NCBI RefSeq assembly: GCF_001664485.1
Contig: NZ_CP013635.1
Span: 124,001-188,000 of the forward strand
Direction of reading: 5' to 3'
From: Rhizobium sp. N324
Lineage (GTDB): Bacteria; Pseudomonadota; Alphaproteobacteria; Rhizobiales; Rhizobiaceae
Length of the DNA: 64,000 nt
Below the pieces are notes generated by a model. The model made no database searches and was not told the origin of the DNA. It saw only the letters and a program-made list of their open reading frames with translations. Within the stretch, counting starts at the first letter, position 1. Every line of letters starts with the position of its first letter. This document shows positions 7,248 to 15,541 of the stretch, in pieces. Both the position numbers and the translations under genes were made by a program.

Positions 7248-8970
7248 GATCATTGCACCGGCACTGCCCGCACGCGCCGCTGCGCGGCATGCACGTTTTC
7301 CGCTGGGCTTTCGCCTTTCGAGCGTGCCGGTATTGGCGTGGCTGTTTCTGATCGTTGTCCTGCCGAACGTGCTTCTGGTCGGAATAAGCTTCCTGAAGAG
7401 CTCGGCGGGCGTCATCATCTTCGAGCCGTCGCTGATCAACTATTCGAGGATGTGGAATTCGGCGGGCTTCTGGGTCCTGCTGATCAGAACGCTCTCGTTC
7501 AGCTTCTTTGCCTGCATATTCGCGACCCTCATCGCTTATCCGCTCGCTTTCTATGTCGGGCGCGTCGCCAAACGAAACAAAGCGCTTCTGACGATGCTGA
7601 TCGTCCTGCCCCTCTGGATCAGCCTGCTCATGCGGATCTTTGCATGGCGCGTCATCCTTGGCCAATCCGGTGTTCTCAACGGCTTTCTGGTGTCGAGCGG
7701 GATCCTCGATGCTCCGTCCGAGGCGTTTCTCTACAGCCCAAGTTCCGTCATCATCGTCTTCGCCTACATTTCGGTGCCTTTTATCTTCATTTCCACCATG
7801 GGCGCTTTCGAGAAGATCCCAAGCGATCTGATCGAAGCCTCGGAGGATTCAGGGGCGACGGCGCTACAGACATTCCGTCATCTGATATGGCCCCTGACAC
7901 GACGAAATCTGGCAATTGGCTTTTCGCTCGCCTTCCTCGTGACCGTTGGCGATTTCGTCACACCGGCAATGATCGGCGGTATCGACGGAACCACGCTGGG
8001 CGTCGTCATCTCGACCCAATTCGGCTTTGCGAACAACTGGCCCTATGGTGCTGCCGTTGCCGTTGCCCTGATGCTGAGCGTCGTGGTGCTTCTCGGCATC
8101 ATCATCGCCCTGACCCCGGTGCGGGGGGTCATGGTCGGCGGAGAAGGCGATCAGTCCCCATCGTCGAACGGGGCAAGCTCGACCGGCTTCGGCCGGCGTT
8201 TGGGAGGGATCGGCTATATCGCGGCCATTGCTTATCTCTATGCGCCGCTCGCCATCATCATCCTCTTCTCGTTCAATTCGGCAAACCTTCAAACGCTTCC
8301 GTTGGAAGGGCTGACGCTGCACTGGTACCACCAGCTCCTGGACGATGCTTCCCTGATCGAAGCGGCTCAGCGCTCGGTGATCGTGGCAGCATGCGTGGTT
8401 TCCATATCGGTCCTGGTCGGAACGATATTTCCGCTGATTGTCCACTACGCCAAGCTGAAGGGTGCCCGCTTCTATGAAATGGCGTTCGCGCTTCCGATCG
8501 CCACACCGGGCGTCGTGCTGGGAATCGAGATGGTTCTCGGAACGGAGATCTTCGGAATTCCCTCAGGCATCACCCGCATCGTCATCGGACAGATGAGCTT
8601 CGTCATGCCGGTGACCTTTCTGCTGCTGCTCGTTCGGCTTCGCCGGCTCGATCCCAGCCTCATGGAAGCATCGTTGGATCTTGGCGCGAGCCGCTGGCAA
8701 AGCTTCGTTCATGTGCTGTTTCCGATGATCAAGGGAACGATCCTGGCCGGCGCGTTTCTCGGCCTGACCCTTTCGGCAGACGATGTCATGGTAACCCTCT
8801 TCCTGTCCGGCGGAGCACCAACCCTGCCGATCTGGGTTTTCAACCAGATGCGCTTTGGCTTCACGCCATCGGTCAACGCGGTGTTCTCGATCCTGCTGAT
8901 CATGTGTCTTGTCATCGTGACGATCGGGAACTGGAAAACGGCAGCGAAGCACGCCCGTGCAGCCCACTGA
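7240..8970 (+). CDS. Fused two-domain ABC permease (PotB-PotC fusion)
   Basis: This 576-residue membrane protein contains two complete permease halves that are separate genes (potB, potC) in most polyamine-type systems. Each half has about six hydrophobic helices and its own EAA loop, which docks on the ATPase: EASEDSGATALQTFRHL near residue 198 and EASLDLGASRWQSFVHV near residue 475. A hydrophilic linker of about 30 residues (around 300-330) with GGEGDQSPSSNGASS joins them. The ATG at 7240 overlaps the ATPase stop (ATGACTGA). An upstream in-frame ATG at 7216 is less likely. One polypeptide would form the whole membrane channel. Confidence 0.88.
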   Translation: MTEIIAPALPARAAARHARFPLGFRLSSVPVLAWLFLIVVLPNVLLVGISFLKSSAGVIIFEPSLINYSRMWNSAGFWVLLIRTLSFSFFACIFATLIAYPLAFYVGRVAKRNKALLTMLIVLPLWISLLMRIFAWRVILGQSGVLNGFLVSSGILDAPSEAFLYSPSSVIIVFAYISVPFIFISTMGAFEKIPSDLIEASEDSGATALQTFRHLIWPLTRRNLAIGFSLAFLVTVGDFVTPAMIGGIDGTTLGVVISTQFGFANNWPYGAAVAVALMLSVVVLLGIIIALTPVRGVMVGGEGDQSPSSNGASSTGFGRRLGGIGYIAAIAYLYAPLAIIILFSFNSANLQTLPLEGLTLHWYHQLLDDASLIEAAQRSVIVAACVVSISVLVGTIFPLIVHYAKLKGARFYEMAFALPIATPGVVLGIEMVLGTEIFGIPSGITRIVIGQMSFVMPVTFLLLLVRLRRLDPSLMEASLDLGASRWQSFVHVLFPMIKGTILAGAFLGLTLSADDVMVTLFLSGGAPTLPIWVFNQMRFGFTPSVNAVFSILLIMCLVIVTIGNWKTAAKHARAAH

Positions 8971-9085
8971 AGCGCAGCGAGATGGGTTCTCGTCGGCCAG
9001 GACGGGGCGGTAACGACAATCGGATGAGCGCCGTTTTGATGCGGTCATCCGCCCAAGAATGAGTTTTCTAAAGAAGGAGACTGCG

Positions 9086-9973
9086 ATGGTGGAAAGACTG
9101 GATTGGCCGATGAGCGGCATCGAGGGATTTGACCGGGGCTTCTCGACGGTCGACGGCGTGAGGCTGCACCATGTCAGCGGAGGGCGTCCAGACGGCGAGG
9201 TGGTCGTATTGTTCGCCGGTTTCCCCCAGAGCTGGTACGCGTGGCGTAAAATCCTGCCGGCGCTCGCCGCCAAATACCGGGTCATTGCCTTGGATCTTCC
9301 CGGGCAAGGTGATTCAGATCGCCCGGTTGGCGGCTGCGATACGACAGGCATTGCCAAGATCGTGCGAGGCCTTGTCGAAAAATTGGGTGCCGGTCGGCAC
9401 TATCTTGTCGCCCATGATATCGGCGCTTGGGTCGCCTATCCCTACGCAGCGCTTTACGGAAACAGCGTTCTTGGGCTGGCCATTCTCGATACGGGAATCC
9501 CCGGCATCAGTCTTCCCGATGCTCTGCCCTGGTCGCCCGAAGTCGCCTGGCGCACGTGGCACGTTGCCTTTCACAACGTCCCCGACTTGCCGGAGGCGCT
9601 CATTGAAGGTCGGGAGGACATCTATCTCAACTGGTTCCTGCAACGCAAAGCGGCCAATCCGCAAGTGTTTTCCGAAAGCGACTTCGACGAATACCTGCGC
9701 GTTTTCCTCTATGGCGGCCTGAAGGGTGGCCTTGCCTATTACCGGGCAGTCTCGTTGTCTGCGGAGCAAAACCGAGAGCTTGCCGCCAAGGGAAAGCTTG
9801 AAATGCCGGTCCTGGCCGTGCGCGCCGATCAAGGTTCCATGCCTGACCTCGTCGCACAATTGCAGAAGATCGCGACCAATGTCCGTGGAACCGCGATCGA
9901 AAACTGCGGCCACTATCTGGCAGAAGAACAACCGGACGCGCTGGTGCGCGAGCTCCTGCAGTTTTTCAGGTGA
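9086..9973 (+). CDS. Alpha/beta hydrolase, epoxide hydrolase/dehalogenase-like
   Basis: This 295-residue alpha/beta hydrolase has the oxyanion segment LFAGFPQSWYAWRKILPALAA and the strand VIALDLPGQGDSDRP. The nucleophile elbow reads VAHDIGAWVAY with Asp (about D111) rather than Ser, as in epoxide hydrolases and haloalkane or fluoroacetate dehalogenases. The catalytic His is in ENCGHYLAEEQP near the C-terminus. The ATG at 9086 has AAGGAG 6 nt upstream; the alternative ATG at 9059 lacks a ribosome site. It lies between the transporter and acoABC on the same strand. The substrate is not known. Confidence 0.82.
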   Translation: MVERLDWPMSGIEGFDRGFSTVDGVRLHHVSGGRPDGEVVVLFAGFPQSWYAWRKILPALAAKYRVIALDLPGQGDSDRPVGGCDTTGIAKIVRGLVEKLGAGRHYLVAHDIGAWVAYPYAALYGNSVLGLAILDTGIPGISLPDALPWSPEVAWRTWHVAFHNVPDLPEALIEGREDIYLNWFLQRKAANPQVFSESDFDEYLRVFLYGGLKGGLAYYRAVSLSAEQNRELAAKGKLEMPVLAVRADQGSMPDLVAQLQKIATNVRGTAIENCGHYLAEEQPDALVRELLQFFR

Positions 9974-9983
9974 ACCCGTATCG

Positions 9984-10015
9984 ACAACCCATCCTGCCCA
10001 AGAGGGATGGGTTGT
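9984..10015 (+). terminator. Hairpin after the alpha/beta hydrolase gene
   Basis: An 11-bp perfect stem, ACAACCCATCC with GGATGGGTTGT, encloses a 10-nt loop 10 bp after the hydrolase stop. There is only a short weak T tract. It probably ends or attenuates the upstream transcript before acoA. Confidence 0.5.
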
Positions 10016-10126
10016 TCCGGCTGCGGTTGATCGCGGTGATCGACCGCAGCCCGCCGTTTCAGCGCCGACAACGGTGCGAACGGCACGCATCAACATATGC
10101 CGCAGAGATCACAAAGGAGGGAAGCA

Positions 10127-11104
10127 ATGTCTGGTTTGCAGCTACCACAGGACAAGCTGATCGAGGTCTACCGCAACATGCGGATGATCCGCCGCTTCGA
10201 GGAGCGGGTGATGGACGAGATGGCGACCGGCGACATTCCCGGCAACACCCATCTTTATGCCGGTGAGGAGGCAAGCGCCGTCGGGGTCTGCCTGCATCTC
10301 GACGAGGGCGACTACATCTCCTCCACCCATCGCGGCCATGGTCATTCGATCGCCAAGGGCGTCGACATCGACAGCATGATGGCGGAACTGTTCGGCAAGG
10401 CGAGCGGCACCTGCGGCGGCAAGGGCGGGTCGCAGCACATCGCCGATCTGCGCAAGGGCATGCTCGGCGCCAACGGCATCGTCGCAGCTGGCGCGCCGAT
10501 CACCTGCGGCGCGGCCCTGAGCGCCAAGCTTCTCGGCACCAGGCACGTCGCCGTCGCCTTTGCCGGTGACGGCGCGATGAACGAGGGCGTCATGTCCGAG
10601 AGCTTCAACCTTGCCAAGATCTGGATGCTGCCGATCGTCTTCGTCATCGAGGACAACGGTTTCGGGGAAGCCACCGCCAACGAGCACGTCTCCGCCGGCA
10701 GCTTCACCCGCCGCGCCGAGAGCTTCGACATCCCCGCCATCGAGGTCGACGGGACGGATGTGTTCAGCGTCTATGAGGCGGCCGGTCAAGCCGTTGCCCG
10801 CGCCCGCAACGGTGGCGGGCCGACGATGCTGCACGTCCATGTGCCGCGCTATTACGGCCACTATAGCGGCGATCCCGACAACTACCGCACACCGGAGGAA
10901 AAGGCGGCAATGCGCCGGGAGCGCGACTGCCTGATCAACTTCCGCAAACGGGTCGCCGAGGTGTCGCTGCTCGAGGCGGCCGAACTCGACGCCGTCGATC
11001 GGGCGGTTGACGCCGAAATCGACCGCGCCGTCGCTGCCGCGCGCGCCGCACCCTTCCCGCCCTTGTCGGCTCTGACCACCGACGTCTACGTCAAGTATCT
11101 GTAA
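10127..11104 (+). CDS. acoA: Acetoin:DCPIP oxidoreductase / 2-oxoacid dehydrogenase E1 alpha subunit
   Basis: This 325-residue thiamine-diphosphate subunit works with AcoB as the E1 component that cleaves acetoin to acetaldehyde and transfers the acetyl unit to lipoyl-AcoC. The ThDP/Mg motif begins GDGAMNEG (GDG about 147-149) and ends at EDNGFGEATA. HRGHGHSIAKG and GGKGGSQHIADL are typical of pyruvate/acetoin E1 alpha. The ATG at 10127 has AAAGGAGGG upstream; an in-frame ATG at 10097 would add ten unconserved residues. It is followed 11 bp later by acoB. Assignment to acetoin rather than another 2-oxoacid rests on the AcoC type at 12129. Confidence 0.88.
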   Translation: MSGLQLPQDKLIEVYRNMRMIRRFEERVMDEMATGDIPGNTHLYAGEEASAVGVCLHLDEGDYISSTHRGHGHSIAKGVDIDSMMAELFGKASGTCGGKGGSQHIADLRKGMLGANGIVAAGAPITCGAALSAKLLGTRHVAVAFAGDGAMNEGVMSESFNLAKIWMLPIVFVIEDNGFGEATANEHVSAGSFTRRAESFDIPAIEVDGTDVFSVYEAAGQAVARARNGGGPTMLHVHVPRYYGHYSGDPDNYRTPEEKAAMRRERDCLINFRKRVAEVSLLEAAELDAVDRAVDAEIDRAVAAARAAPFPPLSALTTDVYVKYL

Positions 11105-11115
11105 GGACGACGATC

Positions 11116-12123
11116 ATGCCCAAGAAATCCTTCCGCCAGGCCCTCAACGAGGCGCTCCATTCGGAAATGGCCCGTGATCCGCGCGTGATCATGATGGGTG
11201 AGGATCTGACAGGCGGCGCCGGCGCCAACGGCGTCAAGGACGCCTGGGGCGGGCCGTTCGGGGTCACCCGCGGGCTGCTCGATGCGTTCGGGCCCGAGCG
11301 CATCCGCGATACGCCGATCAGCGAAGCCGCCTTCATCGGCGCCGCCGCCGGCGCGGCCCTGACCGGCCTGCGCCCGATCGCCGAGATCATGTTCGTCGAC
11401 TTTGCCGGCGTCTGCCTCGACCAGATCATGAACCAGGCCGCCAAGTTCCGCTATATGTTCGGCGGCCGCGCCAAGACCCCGCTCGTCATCCGCGCCACCT
11501 ATGGCGCCGGCAGCCGTTCCGGCTCCCAGCACACCCAGGCGCTCTATCCGATCTTCACCCATATTCCCGGCCTGAAGGTCGTCATCCCCTCCAATCCCTA
11601 TGACGCCAAGGGGCTGCTGTTGCAGGCCATCCGTGACGACGACCCGGTCATCTTCCTCGAACACAAGATGCTTTACGACACCGTCGGCGAGGTGCCCGAC
11701 GCCTCCTATACTATCCCGTTCGGCGAAGCCCGGGTGGTGCGCGACGGCAAGGATGTGCTGATCGTGGCGATCGGACGGATGGTCGGCGTCGCCGAGGAAG
11801 CGGCCCGCCAGCTTGCGGCCGACGGCATCTCCGCCTGCGTCGTCGATCCCCGCACCACCTCGCCGCTCGACGAGGAGACCCTGCTCGATGTCGCCGAAGG
11901 GATCGGCCGCATCATCATCGTCGACGAGGCCAATCCGCGCTGCAGCGTCGCCACCGACATCTCCGCGCTGTTTGCCGACAAATGCTTCGACGCGCTGAAG
12001 GCGCCGATCAAGCTCGTGACGGCGCCGCACACGCCGGTTCCCTACGCCCCCAATCTCGAAGACGTCTATGTGCCGACGCCCGACGCCGTGGCCAAGGCCG
12101 CCAGATCCATCGTAAAGAGGTAA
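11116..12123 (+). CDS. acoB: Acetoin dehydrogenase E1 beta subunit
   Basis: This 335-residue transketolase-like beta subunit completes the E1 heterotetramer. It begins with KKSFRQALNEALHSEMARDPRVIMMGEDL, includes ISEAAFIGAAAGAALTGLRPIAEIMFVDF and the K+-site-type region RATYGAGSRSGSQHTQALYPIFTHIPGLKVVIPSNPYDAKGLL, and has the C-terminal VVDPRTTSPLDEETL/IVDEANPRCSVATDI domain. Length is usual for AcoB. It lies 11 bp after acoA and 5 bp before acoC, in one operon. No E3 (dihydrolipoamide dehydrogenase) gene follows, so E3 must come from elsewhere. Confidence 0.9.
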   Translation: MPKKSFRQALNEALHSEMARDPRVIMMGEDLTGGAGANGVKDAWGGPFGVTRGLLDAFGPERIRDTPISEAAFIGAAAGAALTGLRPIAEIMFVDFAGVCLDQIMNQAAKFRYMFGGRAKTPLVIRATYGAGSRSGSQHTQALYPIFTHIPGLKVVIPSNPYDAKGLLLQAIRDDDPVIFLEHKMLYDTVGEVPDASYTIPFGEARVVRDGKDVLIVAIGRMVGVAEEAARQLAADGISACVVDPRTTSPLDEETLLDVAEGIGRIIIVDEANPRCSVATDISALFADKCFDALKAPIKLVTAPHTPVPYAPNLEDVYVPTPDAVAKAARSIVKR

Positions 12124-12128
12124 AGCCC

Positions 12129-13247
12129 ATGTCGCTTATCGAAGCTGTCACTGTTCCCAAATGGGGAATGACGATGACCGAAGGCACGATCACCCAATGG
12201 ATGGTCAATGAGGGCGACACCATCGCCCGCGGTCAGGAAATCCTCGAGATCGAGACGACCAAGGTCACCAATGTCCTGGAGGCGGCGGCAAGCGGCACCT
12301 TGCGGCGCATCGTGCTGCAGCAGGGCACGACGGCGCCGGTCGGCGCCCTGGCCGGCGTCATCACCGACGATGCCGCGACCACTGAAGAGATCGACGCCTT
12401 CATCGCAACCTATGCCGACCGGCTGGGGGCGGGCGAGGGCGGTGACGCCGGCAGCGCAGCACCGCGCATCGTCGAGGTCGAAGGCGGCACGGTCAACCTG
12501 CTCGAAGCCGGCGAGGGCGACGATGTCGTCCTGTTCCTGCACGGCTTCGGCGGCGATCTGTCGACCTGGCTGTTCAACCAGCCGCCGCTGGCCGAGACGA
12601 TCCGCACGGTCGCGGTCGATCTGCCGGGGCACGGCGCCTCGTCGCCCGTCGACGGTGATGTGCTTGCCAAGATAGTCTCGGCCGTCAGCGCCGCGGTCCA
12701 GGATCTCGCGCCCGGCAGGCTCCATCTCGTCGGCCATTCCTTCGGCGGCGCCGTCGCCGCACGGATCGCCGCCGCCCAGCCGTCGCGCGTGGCGTCGCTG
12801 ACATTGATCGCGCCGGTCGGCTTGAGCCGGCAGATGAGCCGCGACTTCCTGGTCGACTTCATCGCCGCCGAACGGCGCCGGCCGCTTCTGAACGTGCTCG
12901 AGCGGCTGTTTGCCGATCCCGCCAAGATCACCAACGACATGGTCGAAGGAACCCTGCGCTTCAAGCGTCTCGAAGGCGTGCCGGAGGCATTGACGGCAAT
13001 CGCCGACACCATCGCCGGCCAGGACGGCCAGTTGCTGTCGATCCGCGAACCGCTTGCCGGTCTTAACTGCCCCGTCATGCTGATCTGGGGCGAACAGGAC
13101 CAGATCGTGCCCGTCCCAGACGCCGGCACCCTCCCGGCAAACCTCACTCTGCGCATCCTGCCCGATACCGGCCATATGCCGCAAATGGAGGCATCCGCCA
13201 CCGTCAATCAGGCAATCCTCGAAAATATCCGCAAAGCCTCACAATAA
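12129..13247 (+). CDS. acoC: Acetoin dehydrogenase E2: lipoyl domain fused to alpha/beta hydrolase domain
   Basis: This 372-residue protein has an N-terminal lipoyl domain (about 1-80; acceptor lysine K45 in ETTKVTN) and an alpha/beta-hydrolase domain instead of the classical E2 acyltransferase core. The hydrolase shows FLHGFGGDLSTW, VDLPGHGAS, the nucleophile elbow GHSFGGAVA and the C-terminal DTGHMPQ histidine. This layout is known for AcoC of acetoin-cleaving systems (Ralstonia, Pseudomonas) and supports the aco assignment. The ATG at 12129 begins MSLIEAVTVPKWGM exactly at the lipoyl domain; longer in-frame starts run through acoB. Its last 302 bp are duplicated at the left edge of the window. 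Confidence 0.9.
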   Translation: MSLIEAVTVPKWGMTMTEGTITQWMVNEGDTIARGQEILEIETTKVTNVLEAAASGTLRRIVLQQGTTAPVGALAGVITDDAATTEEIDAFIATYADRLGAGEGGDAGSAAPRIVEVEGGTVNLLEAGEGDDVVLFLHGFGGDLSTWLFNQPPLAETIRTVAVDLPGHGASSPVDGDVLAKIVSAVSAAVQDLAPGRLHLVGHSFGGAVAARIAAAQPSRVASLTLIAPVGLSRQMSRDFLVDFIAAERRRPLLNVLERLFADPAKITNDMVEGTLRFKRLEGVPEALTAIADTIAGQDGQLLSIREPLAGLNCPVMLIWGEQDQIVPVPDAGTLPANLTLRILPDTGHMPQMEASATVNQAILENIRKASQ

Positions 13248-13261
13248 TCGGGCTGGGCCCG
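12946..13261 (+). repeat. Direct repeat copy B (acoC 3' end)
   Basis: It is identical to bases 1-316. Downstream the two loci differ completely (different SDR genes follow), so the junction at 316/13261 is sharp. Confidence 0.95.
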
Positions 13262-13262
13262 A
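13248..13262 (+). terminator. Short GC hairpin directly after acoC
   Basis: TCGGGC-TGG-GCCCGA forms a 6-bp stem starting at the base after the stop codon. In copy A the last base differs because the repeat ends there. It could slow or end transcription, but no T run follows. Confidence 0.35.
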
Positions 13263-13349
13263 CGAACTGTTCAAGCAGCTAATGAAAAACAGGCGGGCAT
13301 CTGACTGGTAACCGCCCCTCGCCAAACACAGAAAAGGAAGGCATCAGTC

Positions 13350-14120
13350 GTGAGTAATTATAGCGGTAAGGTGGTGGTCATCACAGGCGCAGGCTCCGGA
13401 ATGGGGCGCGCCATGGTCGGGGAATTTGTATCCAGGGGCGCCTATGTCGCCGCTCTGGACATCAATCTGGCTCGTGCTGTCGAAACGGTCGAAAAACTTT
13501 CTACGCCGGATAAGGCCTATCCGCTGCAGGCAGACGTGAGCGACGCCGGAAGCGTCGAAAGCGCCGTCAAAGCAATCATCGAGCGCTGGGAAAGAATCGA
13601 TCTTCTTTGCAACAACGCGGGAATTCTGGACGGGCATGCTCCTGCCCACGAGGTCAGCCTCGAGGAATGGAACAGGGTTCTGGCCGTCAATCTTACCGGG
13701 CCTTTCCTCATGGCCCGCGCCATTATTCCGCATATGCTTTCGCAGGGGAAAGGTGCAATCATCAACACGTCGTCGACGTCCGGGTTCAGCGCAGCCGGCG
13801 GCGGGTCGGCTTATACCGCTTCTAAGCACGGTGTGATCGGCTTGACGCGCCAGATGACCTTCGAATACGGCGCGCGCGGGATCCGCGTGAACGCGATTTG
13901 CCCCGGAGCCACCGCAACGCCCTTGGCTCTGCCGGAGCACAACGCCGCATCGCCCGATATGGATCTTGCAATCAGCAAAGTTCCCGCACGTCGCTGGTGC
14001 CAACCGGAAGAAATCGCGAAACTGGCGGCCTTTCTCGGCAGCGACGACGCCGATTACGTTCATGGAAGCGCCTATGTGATGGATGGCGGATGGCTTACGG
14101 CCGCGCGAGACCCGTTCTGA
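13350..14120 (+). CDS. Short-chain dehydrogenase/reductase (SDR)
   Basis: This 256-residue SDR has TGAGSGMG at 12-19, Asp after beta-2 (ALDINL, NAD preference), NNAG at 88-91, Ser in TSSTSGF, catalytic Y155 and K159 (AYTASK), and the usual PGATATPLA and YVMDGGW ending. The start is GTG at 13350 with AAAAGGAAGG about 8 nt upstream. It follows acoC copy B as the SDR at 354 follows copy A, yet the two SDRs are not close copies. Reduction of acetoin/diacetyl or oxidation of 2,3-butanediol is the obvious guess; the sequence alone does not prove it. Confidence 0.85.
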   Translation: MSNYSGKVVVITGAGSGMGRAMVGEFVSRGAYVAALDINLARAVETVEKLSTPDKAYPLQADVSDAGSVESAVKAIIERWERIDLLCNNAGILDGHAPAHEVSLEEWNRVLAVNLTGPFLMARAIIPHMLSQGKGAIINTSSTSGFSAAGGGSAYTASKHGVIGLTRQMTFEYGARGIRVNAICPGATATPLALPEHNAASPDMDLAISKVPARRWCQPEEIAKLAAFLGSDDADYVHGSAYVMDGGWLTAARDPF

Positions 14121-14296
14121 TGTTCGAGTTCGTGGCAGCAGCTGAACCTAAAGGACCGCTCGGTCGAGCACTGACGTGCCGAGCCTTCACAAGTTTGGCA
14201 TCGATCGCAGCAATCGGTGGTGCTTGCGCCACCGCAACCTGTTGACTTCAACGATGTCGCGACATTCACTGCGTCAGCCACTGCAAGGATTATGTA

Positions 14297-14983
14297 ATGA
14301 GCCTTCCGCCTCGCGTGATGAACGCGCGCAATCTGTTCAAGCAGCATCTGGATCAACGCGATTGGTCCGACTTGACCCCGGGTCGGCGCCGAATTCTGGA
14401 GGTGTTTTTAAAGCTCGCAACGTTCGAAGGTTATTCGGCCGTGACGATGCGGCTGCTCGCCAAGGAAGCCAACGTTAAAGCTTCCAGCATTTATTTTCAT
14501 TTTCCCGAGGGACGCAGTGAAATCGTCGCGGAGTCGCTGCGCTGGCACTACAGCAACTGGGGATACGCCGTTCTCGACGCGATCGACAAGACAAGCAGCA
14601 TCGACGAGTTCTGGGATGCCCTGGTTGTTACAGCCGCAAAACGGCAGATTTCACATCCTGCAAGCGATCTATGGGATCTCCTTGTCCGAATGGACCGGAT
14701 CGGAGGGTTCCTGGACATCGAATTTCGTCATGAGATCGATTATTGGCTGGATCTTTGTGCCGGCCTGTTTGAAACGGCAGCAGAGGAGATGGGATATCTT
14801 CCGAGCAAACGCACTGTTCGCGCCATAATGGCGCTGCTTGATGCAGCAAGTACATGGTGCGAATGGTCGGGGGATCCAGCCGAACTCGAGGCATGTGCCG
14901 ACCAGGCCGTGTTGCTGTCACGGAGGATCCTGACGTCGCAGGAAAAGATTACGCGGGCCGCGCGTAGCTGCAGCGGGGGATAA
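14297..14983 (+). CDS. TetR family transcriptional regulator
   Basis: This 228-residue regulator has a TetR-type helix-turn-helix at about 27-80, with TPGRRRILEVFLKLATFEGYSAVTMRLLAKEANVKASSIYFHFPEGRSEIV; SIYFHF is the signature of the recognition helix and next turn. The C-terminal 140 residues form a helical ligand/dimer domain with no close assignment. It comes 176 bp after the SDR, same strand, and could control the aco/SDR block. The perfect TetR-sized palindrome at 4933 is a possible binding site. Confidence 0.85.
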   Translation: MSLPPRVMNARNLFKQHLDQRDWSDLTPGRRRILEVFLKLATFEGYSAVTMRLLAKEANVKASSIYFHFPEGRSEIVAESLRWHYSNWGYAVLDAIDKTSSIDEFWDALVVTAAKRQISHPASDLWDLLVRMDRIGGFLDIEFRHEIDYWLDLCAGLFETAAEEMGYLPSKRTVRAIMALLDAASTWCEWSGDPAELEACADQAVLLSRRILTSQEKITRAARSCSGG

Positions 14984-15123
14984 CCAGCCGACTTGATGAG
15001 AAGCATTTCGAGGAACGGCAAAGGCAACGAAGGAGATTTGCCTGACCGCCTCGGATCGTCGCGGTACGGCCCGCGCTCCGGCGTACCCCGGCAGATTGCC
15101 GGCGGGCGCGATCCCGGGATGCT

Positions 15124-15348
15124 TCAGCGGTGTAAAACCGCCGTCTCCTGGCTATCGTCGCCAAGAACGTAATATCTGAAAGCCGCCAGTTTCGCTTCAG
15201 CCTGCCGGTTTTGCAATTCGCTCAGAACATTCCCCTCGTGTGCGACAAAGGTCGCCACCGCGCGCAGGTTCAACAGAATGGCGACACCGAGCGCGAGGGC
15301 TATGAGAACGATGACCCGATCACCAGAAATTTCGCCGTAATAGCGCAT
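15124..15348 (-). CDS. Small single-pass membrane protein, unknown
   Basis: This 74-residue protein starts MRYYGEISGDRVIVLIALALGVAILL, giving one membrane helix at about 11-27, then a charged helix ending RYYVLGDDSQETAVLHR. The ATG at 15348 has AGGGGAA close upstream. It is transcribed away from the sugar operon at 15542, has its own plausible promoter (15372-15399), and shares the twin-operator region with that operon. I do not recognise the family. A role in the same regulon is inferred only from position. Confidence 0.55.
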   Translation of the reverse strand: MRYYGEISGDRVIVLIALALGVAILLNLRAVATFVAHEGNVLSELQNRQAEAKLAAFRYYVLGDDSQETAVLHR

Positions 15349-15371
15349 CTCTATTCCCCTTGTGTTCAATC

Positions 15372-15399
15372 ATCTTACGCCGCTTAAATCCTGCGTCAA
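15372..15399 (-). promoter_or_regulatory. Leftward sigma70-like promoter
   Basis: On the minus strand TTGACG (15399-15394) and TAAGAT (15377-15372) are 16 bp apart and about 24 bp before the small membrane-protein ATG. It lies 7 bp from the twin operator, so the same repressor may act on it. Confidence 0.5.
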
Positions 15400-15405
15400 C
15401 GAAAA

Positions 15406-15451
15406 TGTAATCGTTGACATCGTGTTTTTTGTGATGTTGTATACGTTAACA
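15406..15451 (+). promoter_or_regulatory. Twin LacI-family operators overlapping the sugar-operon promoter
   Basis: Two 14-bp pseudo-palindromes with a central CG, TGTAATCGTTGACA (15406-15419) and TGTATACGTTAACA (15438-15451), start 32 bp apart, about three helical turns. The first contains a perfect -35 TTGACA (15414-15419) and the second a -10-like TGTATA (15438-15443, spacer 18). A bound repressor would cover the promoter. The identical pair at identical spacing occurs at 40339-40384, and one site recurs at 17576. Confidence 0.75.
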
Positions 15452-15541
15452 TCGCAAATTGGCGATCGAGCCTTCACGGCTCCCGCAGATCTCGAAACAG
15501 GGCACCGGCGCATGCGACGGCCCGCCATTGGAGGCTTATCA

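Noticed and set aside
11982..12128. Possible longer N-terminus of AcoC
   Set aside because: The extra residues run through the acoB coding sequence in another frame and precede a lipoyl domain that begins exactly at 12129.
354..14120. The two SDR genes as a second pair of duplicated copies beyond acoC
   Set aside because: The proteins differ throughout, so the perfect repeat stops at 316/13261.
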